Below, in pieces: positions 27,219 to 35,793 of a stretch of 64,000 nt of DNA. The translations under genes were made by a program, and so were the position numbers. Source of the DNA: Cellvibrionaceae bacterium (GTDB taxonomy: Bacteria; Pseudomonadota; Gammaproteobacteria; Pseudomonadales; Cellvibrionaceae); contig JAGKWQ010000002.1 of NCBI GenBank assembly GCA_021151825.1, positions 124,001 to 188,000 of the forward strand. Reading direction: 5' to 3'. Below the pieces are notes generated by a model. The model saw nothing but the letters and a program-made list of their open reading frames with translations. It was not told the DNA's origin and made no database searches. Numbering within the stretch: position 1 is the first letter of the stretch; each line of letters starts with the position of its first letter.

Positions 27219-27583
27219 AGTAAAAATCCTATAGCTACTAATCTAAAAAATTAAAATATCCATACAAGCATTCCAAAAAACTTCCGGAATAATGCACGGA
27301 TATAGCTCATCGCAATGAATGAATTAATCGAAGTAATAGAATAGGAGTTTTTAAACTGAGGCAATAAGGTATGCACCCATAAACATAGGGCAGACGTTTT
27401 AAACAGACAACATCCATCAATTTCCTACTTGCAACATTCAACTAAAATCCTATCCGTGTTTACTGCTAATTTATTCTTGCAAATCGAGATTAGCAAAGAA
27501 AGGTTGGACGTCAAGAAAAGCAAATGAGGTTAAGTGATTATTTTTGTAAAGCGCTAACTGTTTCCACGCCACACGAAAATAAG
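27219..27583. other. Intergenic region, 365 bp
   Basis: AT-rich spacer between the secreted-protein gene and the ccmC remnant. A short TGTAAAGCGCTAAC stretch near 27545 has an AGCGCT core like LacI-family operators, but one half-site is not enough to call. No convincing promoter or RNA was found. Confidence 0.4.
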
Positions 27584-28018
27584 TTATCTGTTATCTTCCA
27601 ACAATAAATCCTGAACCCATTGTTTTTTTCTCTCATGACGCAACACTTCTACCTGTGTCCAAGCGGTGAGCAATGATAAATAGAGGAGATACATCCCTAC
27701 AATATTAATGAGCAATGGCATCAACATAGAGATGCCTATAGCACCCTTCATGATGGAGGCAGGTTGATGCAACGTATTCCACCATTCGACCGATTTTTTA
27801 ATAATAATGATATTCACAACACCAACGAGGGATAACACTGCCGCCGCTTTATTTCCCGCGTCTTTATTTTGATAGGCCTCTTGCAAGGTATACACAGCAA
27901 TAAAAAGAAAAAATAAAATTAACATGGAGGTAATTCTTGCATCCCAAACCCACCAGGTTCCCAAGGTCGGTTTACCCCAAATAGAGCCTGACATCAATGC
28001 AATAAAAGTAAAAACAGC
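27584..28018 (-). pseudogene. ccmC: N-terminally truncated ccmC (haem exporter permease) remnant
   Basis: The translated fragment carries the CcmC core and C-terminus: AVFTFIALMSGSIWGKPTLG, TWWVWDARITSMLILFFLF, the WWNTLHQ motif, then a last membrane helix and an RHERKKQWVQDLLLE tail. Homology ends at about 28018 with an in-frame TAG, so roughly the first 100-110 residues, including the earlier membrane helices, are missing. The family's VNIPIIHYSVEWW is altered to VNIIIIKKSVEWW, changing a conserved Pro and His. No other ccm gene is nearby. CcmC normally delivers haem to CcmE for cytochrome c maturation; this copy is most likely dead. The functional ccm cluster is probably elsewhere. Confidence 0.8.
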
Positions 28019-28188
28019 CTACACCGGTGCTTATGAATATTTTGTATTGCTAACAGGCCGCGACTATAAAATTTTCCCGGGCTTTTCAAAGAGAAATAGT
28101 CGTTTGCCAATAGGAGCTGTTTCATACTTATGAGGTAAACAGTTACAATAACGACGAATTAATCTGACCTCTCCCTGCGTTGCCTGTT

Positions 28189-28899
28189 ATGAATCTGATT
28201 CTGCTTACACAAGATGATTTAATATCCCCTACGCGCGCGCTGATTCGTGATGCACGTCGATTGGCACATATCCGGGAAATACATGGGGCTAATACGGGTG
28301 AAACCTATAGGGTTGGTCTATTGAATGGAAATATGGGCAGCGGCACCTTACTGCGTATTAATGAAGCAGAACTGGAGCTGGAACTGGACCTCACCAAGGC
28401 ACCACCAACAACGTTACCATTAAAATTAGTACTGGGTTTGCCTCGTCCAAAAATGTTGCGGCGCATTTTTCAAACCATCGCCACCCTGGGTGTAAAAGAG
28501 TTACATTTGATTAATTCTTATCGAGTAGAAAAAAGTTATTGGCAAACGCCCTTTCTGGAACCGGAAGCGATTCATGAGCAATTAATTTTGGGACTGGAGC
28601 AAGGTTGTGATACGCAATTACCACAAGTGCATTTGCACAAACGCTTTAAACCATTTGTGGAAGATGAATTACCCGGAATAATTGCCAACACTACCGCATT
28701 GGTTGCGCACCCTTACACAGATACTGAATGCCCGCGAGCTATTGATTATTCCTTAAGTCTGGCAGTTGGCCCCGAAGGTGGTTTTATCGCCTATGAAATT
28801 GATCTATTGAAAAAAATCGGTTTTGACGCAGTACATTTGGGCGAGCGGATTATGCGGGTCGAAACAGCAATACCCTATTTATTAGGACGACTATTTTAA
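28189..28899 (+). CDS. rsmE: 16S rRNA (uracil-1498-N3) methyltransferase RsmE
   Basis: A SPOUT methyltransferase that modifies U1498 in the decoding region of 16S rRNA. The 236-residue protein has LVLGLPRPKMLRRIFQTIAT, the SAM-knot motifs SLAVGPEGGF and LGERIMRVETA, and ends IPYLLGRLF. ATG 28189 is preferred over TTG 28180, though no strong SD is visible. In many gammaproteobacteria rsmE lies by gshB; here it is alone, beside the ccmC remnant. Confidence 0.93.
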   Translation: MNLILLTQDDLISPTRALIRDARRLAHIREIHGANTGETYRVGLLNGNMGSGTLLRINEAELELELDLTKAPPTTLPLKLVLGLPRPKMLRRIFQTIATLGVKELHLINSYRVEKSYWQTPFLEPEAIHEQLILGLEQGCDTQLPQVHLHKRFKPFVEDELPGIIANTTALVAHPYTDTECPRAIDYSLSLAVGPEGGFIAYEIDLLKKIGFDAVHLGERIMRVETAIPYLLGRLF

Positions 28900-28906
28900 T
28901 ATTTTC

Positions 28907-28931
28907 TCCCTCTCTATTTTAAAGAGAGGGA
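28907..28931. terminator. Hairpin between rsmE and the GGDEF-EAL gene
   Basis: A 9-bp stem TCCCTCTCT/AGAGAGGGA with a 7-base loop, flanked by AT-rich sequence. It lies between convergent genes and probably serves both. Confidence 0.6.
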
Positions 28932-28965
28932 ATATTCAGAACATTATTTTTCTGTAGGATGAAAA

Positions 28966-31458
28966 CTATTCTTTATCAAGGAATGCTTCAAATTTTTCGA
29001 TAGGTACCGGCTGACTGGATAAGTAGCCCTGATAATAATCACAACCAAACGATTTCAAAATAGCCAATTGTTCAACTTCTTCAACACCTTCAGCAACCAA
29101 TTCCATATCCAGTAAACGGCCCATGGTAATGATGGTTTCAACCAGCACGCGATCATTGCGGTCTTCAATAATATCGCGCACAAAACCTCTATCAATTTTC
29201 AATGTGCTTACTGGCAAGCGTTTTAGGTAACTGATGGATGAATAACCGGTACCGAAGTCATCCAGTGAAAAACTGATGCCGCGCTCACTGATGGTGGTCA
29301 TCGTGGCAATTGCATCATCCACGCGCTGGATCACTATGCCTTCCGTAATTTCCATATCCAATGAGTTTTCCGGAATTGGATATTTTTCCAGGGTTGCAAT
29401 AACGTCATCCACAAATGCGGCACGGCGGAATTGCCGTGGGCTGATGTTAATGCTCAAGCGCATGCCCGGTTTCCACAAACCAGACAAATGCCATTTCACC
29501 AGGGTTTTACAGGCATCTTCCAACACCCACTGCCCCACTTCGATAATCATGCCGGAGGTTTCCAGCACGGGAATAAATTCCACTGGTGATACCATGCCTT
29601 TAGTGGGATGGTGCCAACGTAACAACGCTTCTGCGCCTACGACGTTATTGGTTTTAATATCAATTTTAGGTTGGTAGTAAAGTTGGAAATGCCCCTCTTC
29701 TAGGGCGCGATGCAAATCGCCTTCCATCGTCAATTGCCGGCTGACTTTATCAGCCATTTCTTCGTTGAAGAATTCAATGGAATCGCGGCCTTTTTCTTTT
29801 ACTTGATACATGGCCGTATCGGCATAGCGCAACAATTCGTGCACGGAATTGTTTTTATCCGGATAAACCACAACACCAACGCTACAAGTAACGCGCAATT
29901 CCATATTGTCGTACATGTAAGGCTGGGAAATAATTGAACGAATTTTTTCACTGATCTCGCCTGCACGCAGCGCAGCGGTTTCAATATTTTGATCAAGTAC
30001 AGTGAGTACAACGACAAATTCATCACCACTCAAACGCGCAACCAAATCTTCTTCCCGTACGGATTGTTGCAAACGCGACGCCACGACTTCCAACACGCGA
30101 TCGCCCACAGGGTGGCCGAGAGAGTCATTAATAGTTTTAAATTGGTCGAGGTCGATAAACAATACCGCACCGAAATAACCGTGGCGTTCAGCACGACGCA
30201 ATTCATGCTCCAGGCGTTCCACTAGTTGCACACGATTTGGCAAACCGGTAAGCGCATCATGGTGAGCCATAAATTCCATTTTAGCTTGCGCGTTTTTGCG
30301 CTCGGTAATATCCACCGAAACAATGAGTGCAACTTTTTCATCGTAAAATGCCAGCGGCATAATGTGGGTTTGCAAAAATAATTGTTTGCCAGTTGCAGTA
30401 ACAAAGCGCTCTTCAATTACATCCAGCTCTTCGTTGCCGCGAATTACACGGTAATCGTTTTGCAGCATGGTATCGATATCAAACACCGAGTTTTTCAGCA
30501 ATTGCCGCACGTGCAAATTGCGCATTTGTTCAGGGGTATAACCCAATTCGTTAGCAAGGGCTTTGTTGGCAAACAAGTAATAACCAGCGATATTGCGCGC
30601 ACCAATCATTACCGGAAGATGATCAATAATCTGGCGCAAATGCTCTTCACTTTTACGCAGTGCCAACTCTACTGCGCGACGTTTAGCCAGTGATAATTCA
30701 ACAACATCTAATAATTGGTTGGAGCTGGCAATCAGCTGGGCCAATTCATCTTTGCGATGAGCCGGCAATTGTGTCAGGCGATTAACACCCGGATGATCAG
30801 GGTTAATATTATTAATCTCACGCGATAAGCGCACCAATGGTTTGGTAAGCGTGTAGTAACACACCACAAATAACAGCAACACCAAAATCATATTGCGCAA
30901 CAAACCGGTGAAGAGTGCGGTTTTGGAGCGGTTATAAAAACCTTCCAGTGCGAGATCCATATCTACCGAAAAACGGATACTGCCAGAAGTACCATCGGTG
31001 TAACCGGGTAACAATAAATTTTCTGTGTATTCACGTGTGTTATCAGTAATTTTGCTGGTGAGCCAGCGGGTTTTTACTTCTGGCCGAGTGCTGCTACCCT
31101 GTGCCAGAACATTGCCGGTATCGTCATAGATCACTACTTCATAAATAAACCCGTAGCGCAATAAACCGTTGACTACTTCGTAGGAAAGCTCATCGTCGAG
31201 GGTAGAGACTGAACGAACGGCAGGAGGTGTCGCCACTTTAACAACGCGATCAATCAGTGATTCAAGTTCTTTTTCTTGATTGAGGAAATCCAGATAAAGC
31301 TGAACTGAACTCAATAAAAAGCTCAGCACAAACGCCAAAATAATACTGATTTTGGCAAGCTGGAAAGAGATGCCATTAAAAAAGGACGGGGCTTTATCTC
31401 TCATTGACCTAAGTTTTCCGGAAGCTGGGGGAATAATTATTGGTGTTGGGGGACACAT
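28966..31458 (-). CDS. Membrane GGDEF-EAL protein with HAMP and PAS domains
   Basis: About 830 residues. Membrane helices at about 35-56 and 186-207 flank a periplasmic sensor domain. A HAMP-like linker (LTKPLVRLSREINNINPD), a PAS domain (about 265-385), GGDEF (about 395-560) and EAL (about 570-825) follow. The cyclase motif is SGDEF, a tolerated variant. The EAL domain keeps EALLRWHHP, DDFGTGYSS and the QGYLSSQP end, so cyclic-di-GMP hydrolysis is plausible; either activity could dominate. The start could be 31458 or Met19 (31404); both lack a strong SD. With the PilZ protein at 34.8 kb it suggests local c-di-GMP control of motility, but there is no shared operon. Confidence 0.92.
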   Translation of the reverse strand: MCPPTPIIIPPASGKLRSMRDKAPSFFNGISFQLAKISIILAFVLSFLLSSVQLYLDFLNQEKELESLIDRVVKVATPPAVRSVSTLDDELSYEVVNGLLRYGFIYEVVIYDDTGNVLAQGSSTRPEVKTRWLTSKITDNTREYTENLLLPGYTDGTSGSIRFSVDMDLALEGFYNRSKTALFTGLLRNMILVLLLFVVCYYTLTKPLVRLSREINNINPDHPGVNRLTQLPAHRKDELAQLIASSNQLLDVVELSLAKRRAVELALRKSEEHLRQIIDHLPVMIGARNIAGYYLFANKALANELGYTPEQMRNLHVRQLLKNSVFDIDTMLQNDYRVIRGNEELDVIEERFVTATGKQLFLQTHIMPLAFYDEKVALIVSVDITERKNAQAKMEFMAHHDALTGLPNRVQLVERLEHELRRAERHGYFGAVLFIDLDQFKTINDSLGHPVGDRVLEVVASRLQQSVREEDLVARLSGDEFVVVLTVLDQNIETAALRAGEISEKIRSIISQPYMYDNMELRVTCSVGVVVYPDKNNSVHELLRYADTAMYQVKEKGRDSIEFFNEEMADKVSRQLTMEGDLHRALEEGHFQLYYQPKIDIKTNNVVGAEALLRWHHPTKGMVSPVEFIPVLETSGMIIEVGQWVLEDACKTLVKWHLSGLWKPGMRLSINISPRQFRRAAFVDDVIATLEKYPIPENSLDMEITEGIVIQRVDDAIATMTTISERGISFSLDDFGTGYSSISYLKRLPVSTLKIDRGFVRDIIEDRNDRVLVETIITMGRLLDMELVAEGVEEVEQLAILKSFGCDYYQGYLSSQPVPIEKFEAFLDKE

Positions 31459-31582
31459 TTATCCCCGGCAGCTATAACGTGACTGACTTGGCAGGAGTAT
31501 AGATCAATATTATCCAAGGCGCCCAAATCTATAGTGTTATTTTCTATAGGGCTACGATTTTATCTGCAATAAAAAAGTGACG

Positions 31583-32692
31583 TTAAAGCAGCGCTAACGG
31601 ATCTTTTGCAAACAGTCCAAATGAGTTGGCTACGCCGCTGTGGGTAAGCTGGCCCGCATGGATATTTAACCCTGCGCGGAATCCGGCATCGTTTTTCAAA
31701 CAGGCTAACCCCTCATCAGCCAAGCGTAAAATATAGGCAAGCGTGGCGTTGGTTAACCCTAATGTAGAGGTTCGCCCTACGGCGCTGGGAATGTTCGCGA
31801 CACAATAATGAATAATGCCTTCGTCCAGATAAGTCGGATCCTGATGGGTGGTGGGCAGGGACGTTTCAAAGCACCCGCCTTGGTCTATCGCAACATCCAC
31901 CAACACACTGCCCTGTTCCATTTGTCGGATTAGTTGACGATTAAGAAGTTTAGGAGCACTGGCCCCCGTATTGAGCACACTCCCAATCACCAAATCAGCA
32001 GCAATTGCACATTCATCTACGCGCTCTTGAACGGCATATTCACAAATGACGCGTCCACGCCATAAATCATCCAAATAACGCAGACGAACAATAGATTTAT
32101 CCATTACTCGCACCTGTGCCCCCAGTCCAACCGCCATCGCTGCTGCATTCGCACCAACAACACCGCCACCTAGAATCAAAACATTGGCCGGAGCAACACC
32201 GGGAATACCACCTAACAATACCCCTTTTCCGCCTTGCGCTGCTTCAAGGTGATGAGCCCCGGCCTGCACCGCCATACGGCCCGCGATTTCCGACATAGGA
32301 GCTAGCAACGGCAAACGTCCTTGAGCATCGGTAAGTGTTTCGTAGGCGATGCAACTAGCGCCCGAAGCAAGCAAAGCATCTGTTAATGAACGGTTGGCAG
32401 CCAGGTGTAAATAAGTAAAAAGGCAATGACGATTTGTAAGGAATGCATATTCTTGCACTTGCGGCTCTTTCACTTTAACAATCAAATCCGCCGCGTCATA
32501 AACACTCGCCACTGATTCGAAAAGCATTGCACCAGCTTGTAGATATTGGGCATCGCTGAAACCGGCAGCAACACCTGCACCTTGCGTAACAAAGATCTCA
32601 TGCCCGCGTGCACGTAATTCGATAACGCCTGCCGGCGTAAGCGCTACGCGGTTTTCACCGGTTTTAATTTCTTTGGGTATTCCGATACGCAT
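31583..32692 (-). CDS. ald: Alanine dehydrogenase
   Basis: NAD-dependent oxidative deamination of L-alanine to pyruvate. The 369-residue protein begins MRIGIPKEIKTGENRVALTP. It has the substrate-binding KVKEP, LFTYLHLA, the Rossmann loop LILGGGVVGANAA, and VDVAIDQGG with catalytic Asp. The length matches the family (about 371). AGGAG lies ahead of the ATG. A monocistronic gene; the Lrp/AsnC regulator at 44.4 kb is not adjacent. Confidence 0.96.
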   Translation of the reverse strand: MRIGIPKEIKTGENRVALTPAGVIELRARGHEIFVTQGAGVAAGFSDAQYLQAGAMLFESVASVYDAADLIVKVKEPQVQEYAFLTNRHCLFTYLHLAANRSLTDALLASGASCIAYETLTDAQGRLPLLAPMSEIAGRMAVQAGAHHLEAAQGGKGVLLGGIPGVAPANVLILGGGVVGANAAAMAVGLGAQVRVMDKSIVRLRYLDDLWRGRVICEYAVQERVDECAIAADLVIGSVLNTGASAPKLLNRQLIRQMEQGSVLVDVAIDQGGCFETSLPTTHQDPTYLDEGIIHYCVANIPSAVGRTSTLGLTNATLAYILRLADEGLACLKNDAGFRAGLNIHAGQLTHSGVANSFGLFAKDPLALL

Positions 32693-33066
32693 AAAAAACT
32701 CCTGTTTTCAGCTCACTTTAAGGTCGAGTATAGCCAGTGTTCTTTTAGATATTTTATTTATTAATAAATTCGTTTTTGAAACAAATTATTTCGAACAATA
32801 ACGGCGCGTGAACCATAATAAATTCAGGATGAGAAGGAATTTCAAAATCTGATTCGGCAGTCGATCACAGATTGCCGAGCCCGAACAAAAGTTGGCGTGA
32901 CTTATGCTGCTGTAGGGTTAAGAGTGCGTTAAACAGGTTTTTTGACGCTACTCTGATTGATTTAATTAAGCTCTTCAGCCGCTGGTGATGCGCAACTTAC
33001 ACGTTACTGAATTAACGCTGACAAATTGGGCATGCTTGTGACAAAAAATGGAGCAACGAGGTAGTT
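32693..33066. other. Intergenic region, 374 bp
   Basis: Divergent spacer between ald and the lysozyme-like gene. It must carry both promoters, but no strong sigma-70 pair stands out. A TGGCGTGACTTATGCT stretch (32893-32908) has GG/GC spacing like sigma-54 sites but deviates at several other positions. Confidence 0.4.
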
Positions 33067-33573
33067 ATGGGCATTTATGTAAGTGATTTGCGCGAATTAA
33101 TTATTAAACCTTGTTTGGAATCGCTAGGTGATTATTCGGAAACTGCCGAAAATTTATTAGCGGGAACTGCGGCACAGGAATCACAACTTGGCCAGCAATG
33201 TTATTGCACACAAACGCAAGGTTTGGGGATTTATCGCATTACTGCAGAAAAACATGTAGAAGTGTGGGATAAATATTTAATTCAATATCCAGATCTTGCC
33301 TCACGAGTGCGAGGGTTTGCGAGCCAGCAGCAGTTCCTCAAAAAGCCGCATGCTGAATTGATTAGCAATTTAAGTTATGCCACAGCAATTGCGTGGATGG
33401 TTTATCGTGCCAATGGTGTTGATACATGTAAAACGGCAGAGGTAAATAATCTGGCACAACTGTGGGCTGCACATTTTGATAATGGAACAAATTGCGCACG
33501 CAATGTAGAAGATTTTATTGCAACTTACCGCACTGCCGTTCTTGAAACAGACAACCACAAATTGGTTGCCTGA
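33067..33573 (+). CDS. Lysozyme-fold-like protein of phage type (putative)
   Basis: 168 residues, no signal peptide. The segment LLAGTAAQESQLGQQC resembles the catalytic-Glu region of transglycosylase-like proteins. TQGLGIYRITAEKHVEVWDK and NLSYATAIAWMVYRANG match the layout of small proteins I associate with phage particles, though this is from memory and not proven. Later Cys residues may be structural. GAGGTAGTT precedes the ATG. It stands alone between ald and ttcA, with no other phage gene nearby. It may be a domesticated phage protein. Confidence in coding is high, in function low. Confidence 0.75.
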   Translation: MGIYVSDLRELIIKPCLESLGDYSETAENLLAGTAAQESQLGQQCYCTQTQGLGIYRITAEKHVEVWDKYLIQYPDLASRVRGFASQQQFLKKPHAELISNLSYATAIAWMVYRANGVDTCKTAEVNNLAQLWAAHFDNGTNCARNVEDFIATYRTAVLETDNHKLVA

Positions 33574-33604
33574 ATCTAAAAACGATGCAGGGATCTGAAA
33601 ACAG

Positions 33605-34504
33605 TTATTGAATATCGAGAACATCCATAAATTGAACGCCCTCATCGCGGCGCACTACTTGTGGCGAAATCCCGCAAGATTCATCCCCTTCAGATTCACT
33701 AATATGCTGCGATTCCAGATTTAAAAAATCAAATAATTTCAAATCGGCTAATTGCGATGGCTGCACATTACGGATTGCAGAAAAAATGGTCTCTGTGCGG
33801 CCAGGATATTGACGCTCCCACTGATGCAGCATGTCTTTAACAACTTGCCGCTGTAAATTTTCCTGTGAGCCACAAAGATTGCACGGAATAATCGGGAAGC
33901 CTTTTAATTCTGCAAAATGTGCGATGTCTTCTTCTGCGCAATATGCCAATGGGCGAATCACAATATTGCGTTTATCATCCGATAACAATTTGGGCGGCAT
34001 GGCTTTGATTTTTCCGCCATAGAACATATTCAAAAACAAGGTTTCGATAATGTCGTCACGGTGATGACCCAATGCGATTTTTGTTGCACCGATTTCGTCG
34101 GCAAAACCATACAACGTACCGCGACGTAAACGAGAACAGAGACCACACGTGGTCTTACCTTCAGGGACAAGCTCTTTAACGATGCTATAGGTATCGCGCT
34201 CAACAATATGGAACGGCACACCCAGCTCTGTTAAATACTGCGGCAGTATATGTTCAGGAAAGCCCGGCTGTTTCTGGTCCATATTGACCGCAACCAATTC
34301 AAACGAAATCGGAGCGGTTTTTTGCAGGCTCAGCAGGATATCCAGCATGGTGTAGGAATCCTTACCCCCGGACAGGCATACCATCACCTTGTCACCGTCT
34401 TCAATCATGCCGTAGTCGACAATTGCGGAGCCGGTCAGGCGGCGCAGGCGTTTCTGCAACTTGTTGAATTCAAGGCGATCTTTACGTTCATTTAATTCTT
34501 TCAT
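33605..34504 (-). CDS. ttcA: tRNA 2-thiocytidine(32) synthetase TtcA
   Basis: Thiolates C32 of certain tRNAs using ATP and an iron-sulphur cluster. The 299-residue protein has the PP-loop CLSGGKDSYTMLDIL, the cluster-binding TTCGLCSRLRRGTLY, and a further IPCNLCGSQENLQR. ATG 34504 is chosen because family members start near MKELNERKDRLEFNKLQKRL; a longer frame to 34609 crosses intergenic sequence. The length is near E. coli TtcA (311). Confidence 0.96.
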   Translation of the reverse strand: MKELNERKDRLEFNKLQKRLRRLTGSAIVDYGMIEDGDKVMVCLSGGKDSYTMLDILLSLQKTAPISFELVAVNMDQKQPGFPEHILPQYLTELGVPFHIVERDTYSIVKELVPEGKTTCGLCSRLRRGTLYGFADEIGATKIALGHHRDDIIETLFLNMFYGGKIKAMPPKLLSDDKRNIVIRPLAYCAEEDIAHFAELKGFPIIPCNLCGSQENLQRQVVKDMLHQWERQYPGRTETIFSAIRNVQPSQLADLKLFDFLNLESQHISESEGDESCGISPQVVRRDEGVQFMDVLDIQ

Positions 34505-34822
34505 GGGGTAAGGCTCACAAATTAGGCAAAACCGCGCGGCAAACCGGCGAGGCGCGCATTGTACGGATTTTACCCGCAAGAGGAAATCAATCCGCCATGT
34601 GGCAATCACTTGCCGGTCTATACTTCAAGACGCACAGCAAAATCATCGCTATCAACCTGACTTGAACAAAATAAAAACAAATTCGTCTTAAAAATACAGT
34701 AATAACGGTCGCCTGTTTCTAATTCCGGTTACTGACCTCTCTGGCACACGGCTTGCTCTTACCCTATTGAGCGCCCCGAATTGCCAGTTCAAGGGGAGAA
34801 TAATTGCCGCGAGGAGATACTA
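34505..34822. other. Divergent ttcA / PilZ intergenic region, 318 bp
   Basis: Contains the sigma-54 site described separately and the SD of the PilZ gene. The ttcA side shows no obvious promoter motif. Confidence 0.5.
34742..34757 (+). promoter_or_regulatory. Sigma-54 promoter of the PilZ gene
   Basis: TGGCACACGGCTTGCT is an exact match to TGGCAC-N5-TTGCW. It lies 66 bp upstream of the ATG at 34823 and is as good as the flgB and flgF sites. Confidence 0.88.
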
Positions 34823-35662
34823 ATGTCGTTGTTCGATAAACTTTTCAAGAAAAGTACGTCCAAAACCGGTGATGTTAAAGTCGGCGCTCCGACTGGTGCC
34901 ATCTTCGGTGAGGCGGGTTTATCAGCCGATATCCAGGTTCCTGATCAGTACTTTCCCCTCTGGGAATTGCAAAAAAACCGGCAGTTGCTCGAAGTAAAAA
35001 TCAGCACCGCGAGCCGTGTCTATCAAAGCATGATCCTCGCTATTGATATCGAACGTGGCCTTTTATGGCTGGATGATTTATTTCCGCAACAATTGATCCT
35101 GGATGCGGGCGACGATATTACCCTGCGCCACCACCGCAACGGCGAGCAACTAGTTATTCGCGCTCCGGTTGTTGCATTGGGTTCAAATTACGGTGCAGTG
35201 GGTTTCGCAATCGAATTGCCCGAATTTGCTGCCTATACCCCAAGACGCAGCGCACCGCGTTACGCCATCGGCCATCAATCACCATTGAGCGTGAAAATCC
35301 GCACGTTGGGACAAGAGCCCAGCTTCGGCACCTTGCAGGATATTTCCAGCGGCGGCTTGCGTGTAATGGTGGCAGGCAACCTGCTTCCCTTCCTTCGTCA
35401 TGGCGCCCTTCTGCCGTTGTGCGAAGTTAACTTGAATGAGGAATTGCAAATCCGTTGTAAAGCACGCATTTGTGCCTTTCGTATGGGGCGCAGCCCTTAT
35501 CGCCATACCCAGGTCAGCGTGGAATTTCTGGACCTTGAGGAGGAAAAGCGTGAAGCGCTGACCCGATTTCTGTATGAATCCCAATTTCGCAGTGCCGGCG
35601 AGCAAGAACTTGCGCGCACAAGCGGAACACAGCAAGGCGTTAAACGCTTCGCCGCTGCCTGA
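34823..35662 (+). CDS. YcgR-like PilZ domain protein
   Basis: 279 residues. After a short basic N-terminus (MSLFDKLFKKSTS), an N-terminal YcgR-like domain spans about 45-145 (LWELQKNRQLLEVKIS, then IDIERGLLWLDDLFPQQ). The PilZ domain spans about 150-265: RRSAPRYA contains the RxxxR c-di-GMP motif and DISSGGLRV the D/NxSxxG motif. YcgR-type proteins slow or bias the flagellar motor when c-di-GMP is high. The perfect sigma-54 site upstream places it with the class II/III flagellar genes, supporting a motor role. GAGGAGA precedes the ATG. Confidence 0.9.
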   Translation: MSLFDKLFKKSTSKTGDVKVGAPTGAIFGEAGLSADIQVPDQYFPLWELQKNRQLLEVKISTASRVYQSMILAIDIERGLLWLDDLFPQQLILDAGDDITLRHHRNGEQLVIRAPVVALGSNYGAVGFAIELPEFAAYTPRRSAPRYAIGHQSPLSVKIRTLGQEPSFGTLQDISSGGLRVMVAGNLLPFLRHGALLPLCEVNLNEELQIRCKARICAFRMGRSPYRHTQVSVEFLDLEEEKREALTRFLYESQFRSAGEQELARTSGTQQGVKRFAAA

Positions 35663-35793
35663 TAATTCATAAGTAAATCAGACAATTACTAGAGCTTTCT
35701 CGAATTTGGGCTAGGCTTTAAATGCCAGCCTTTGACTGGTCACACCAAAAAATTTGCTATTTGAAGTTAGTTATTTGAAAACAGGATCTGCGT

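Noticed and set aside
32893..32908. Sigma-54-like TGGCGTGACTTATGCT before the lysozyme-like gene
   Set aside because: Only the GG/GC spacing fits; three other consensus positions are wrong and it is about 160 bp from the start.
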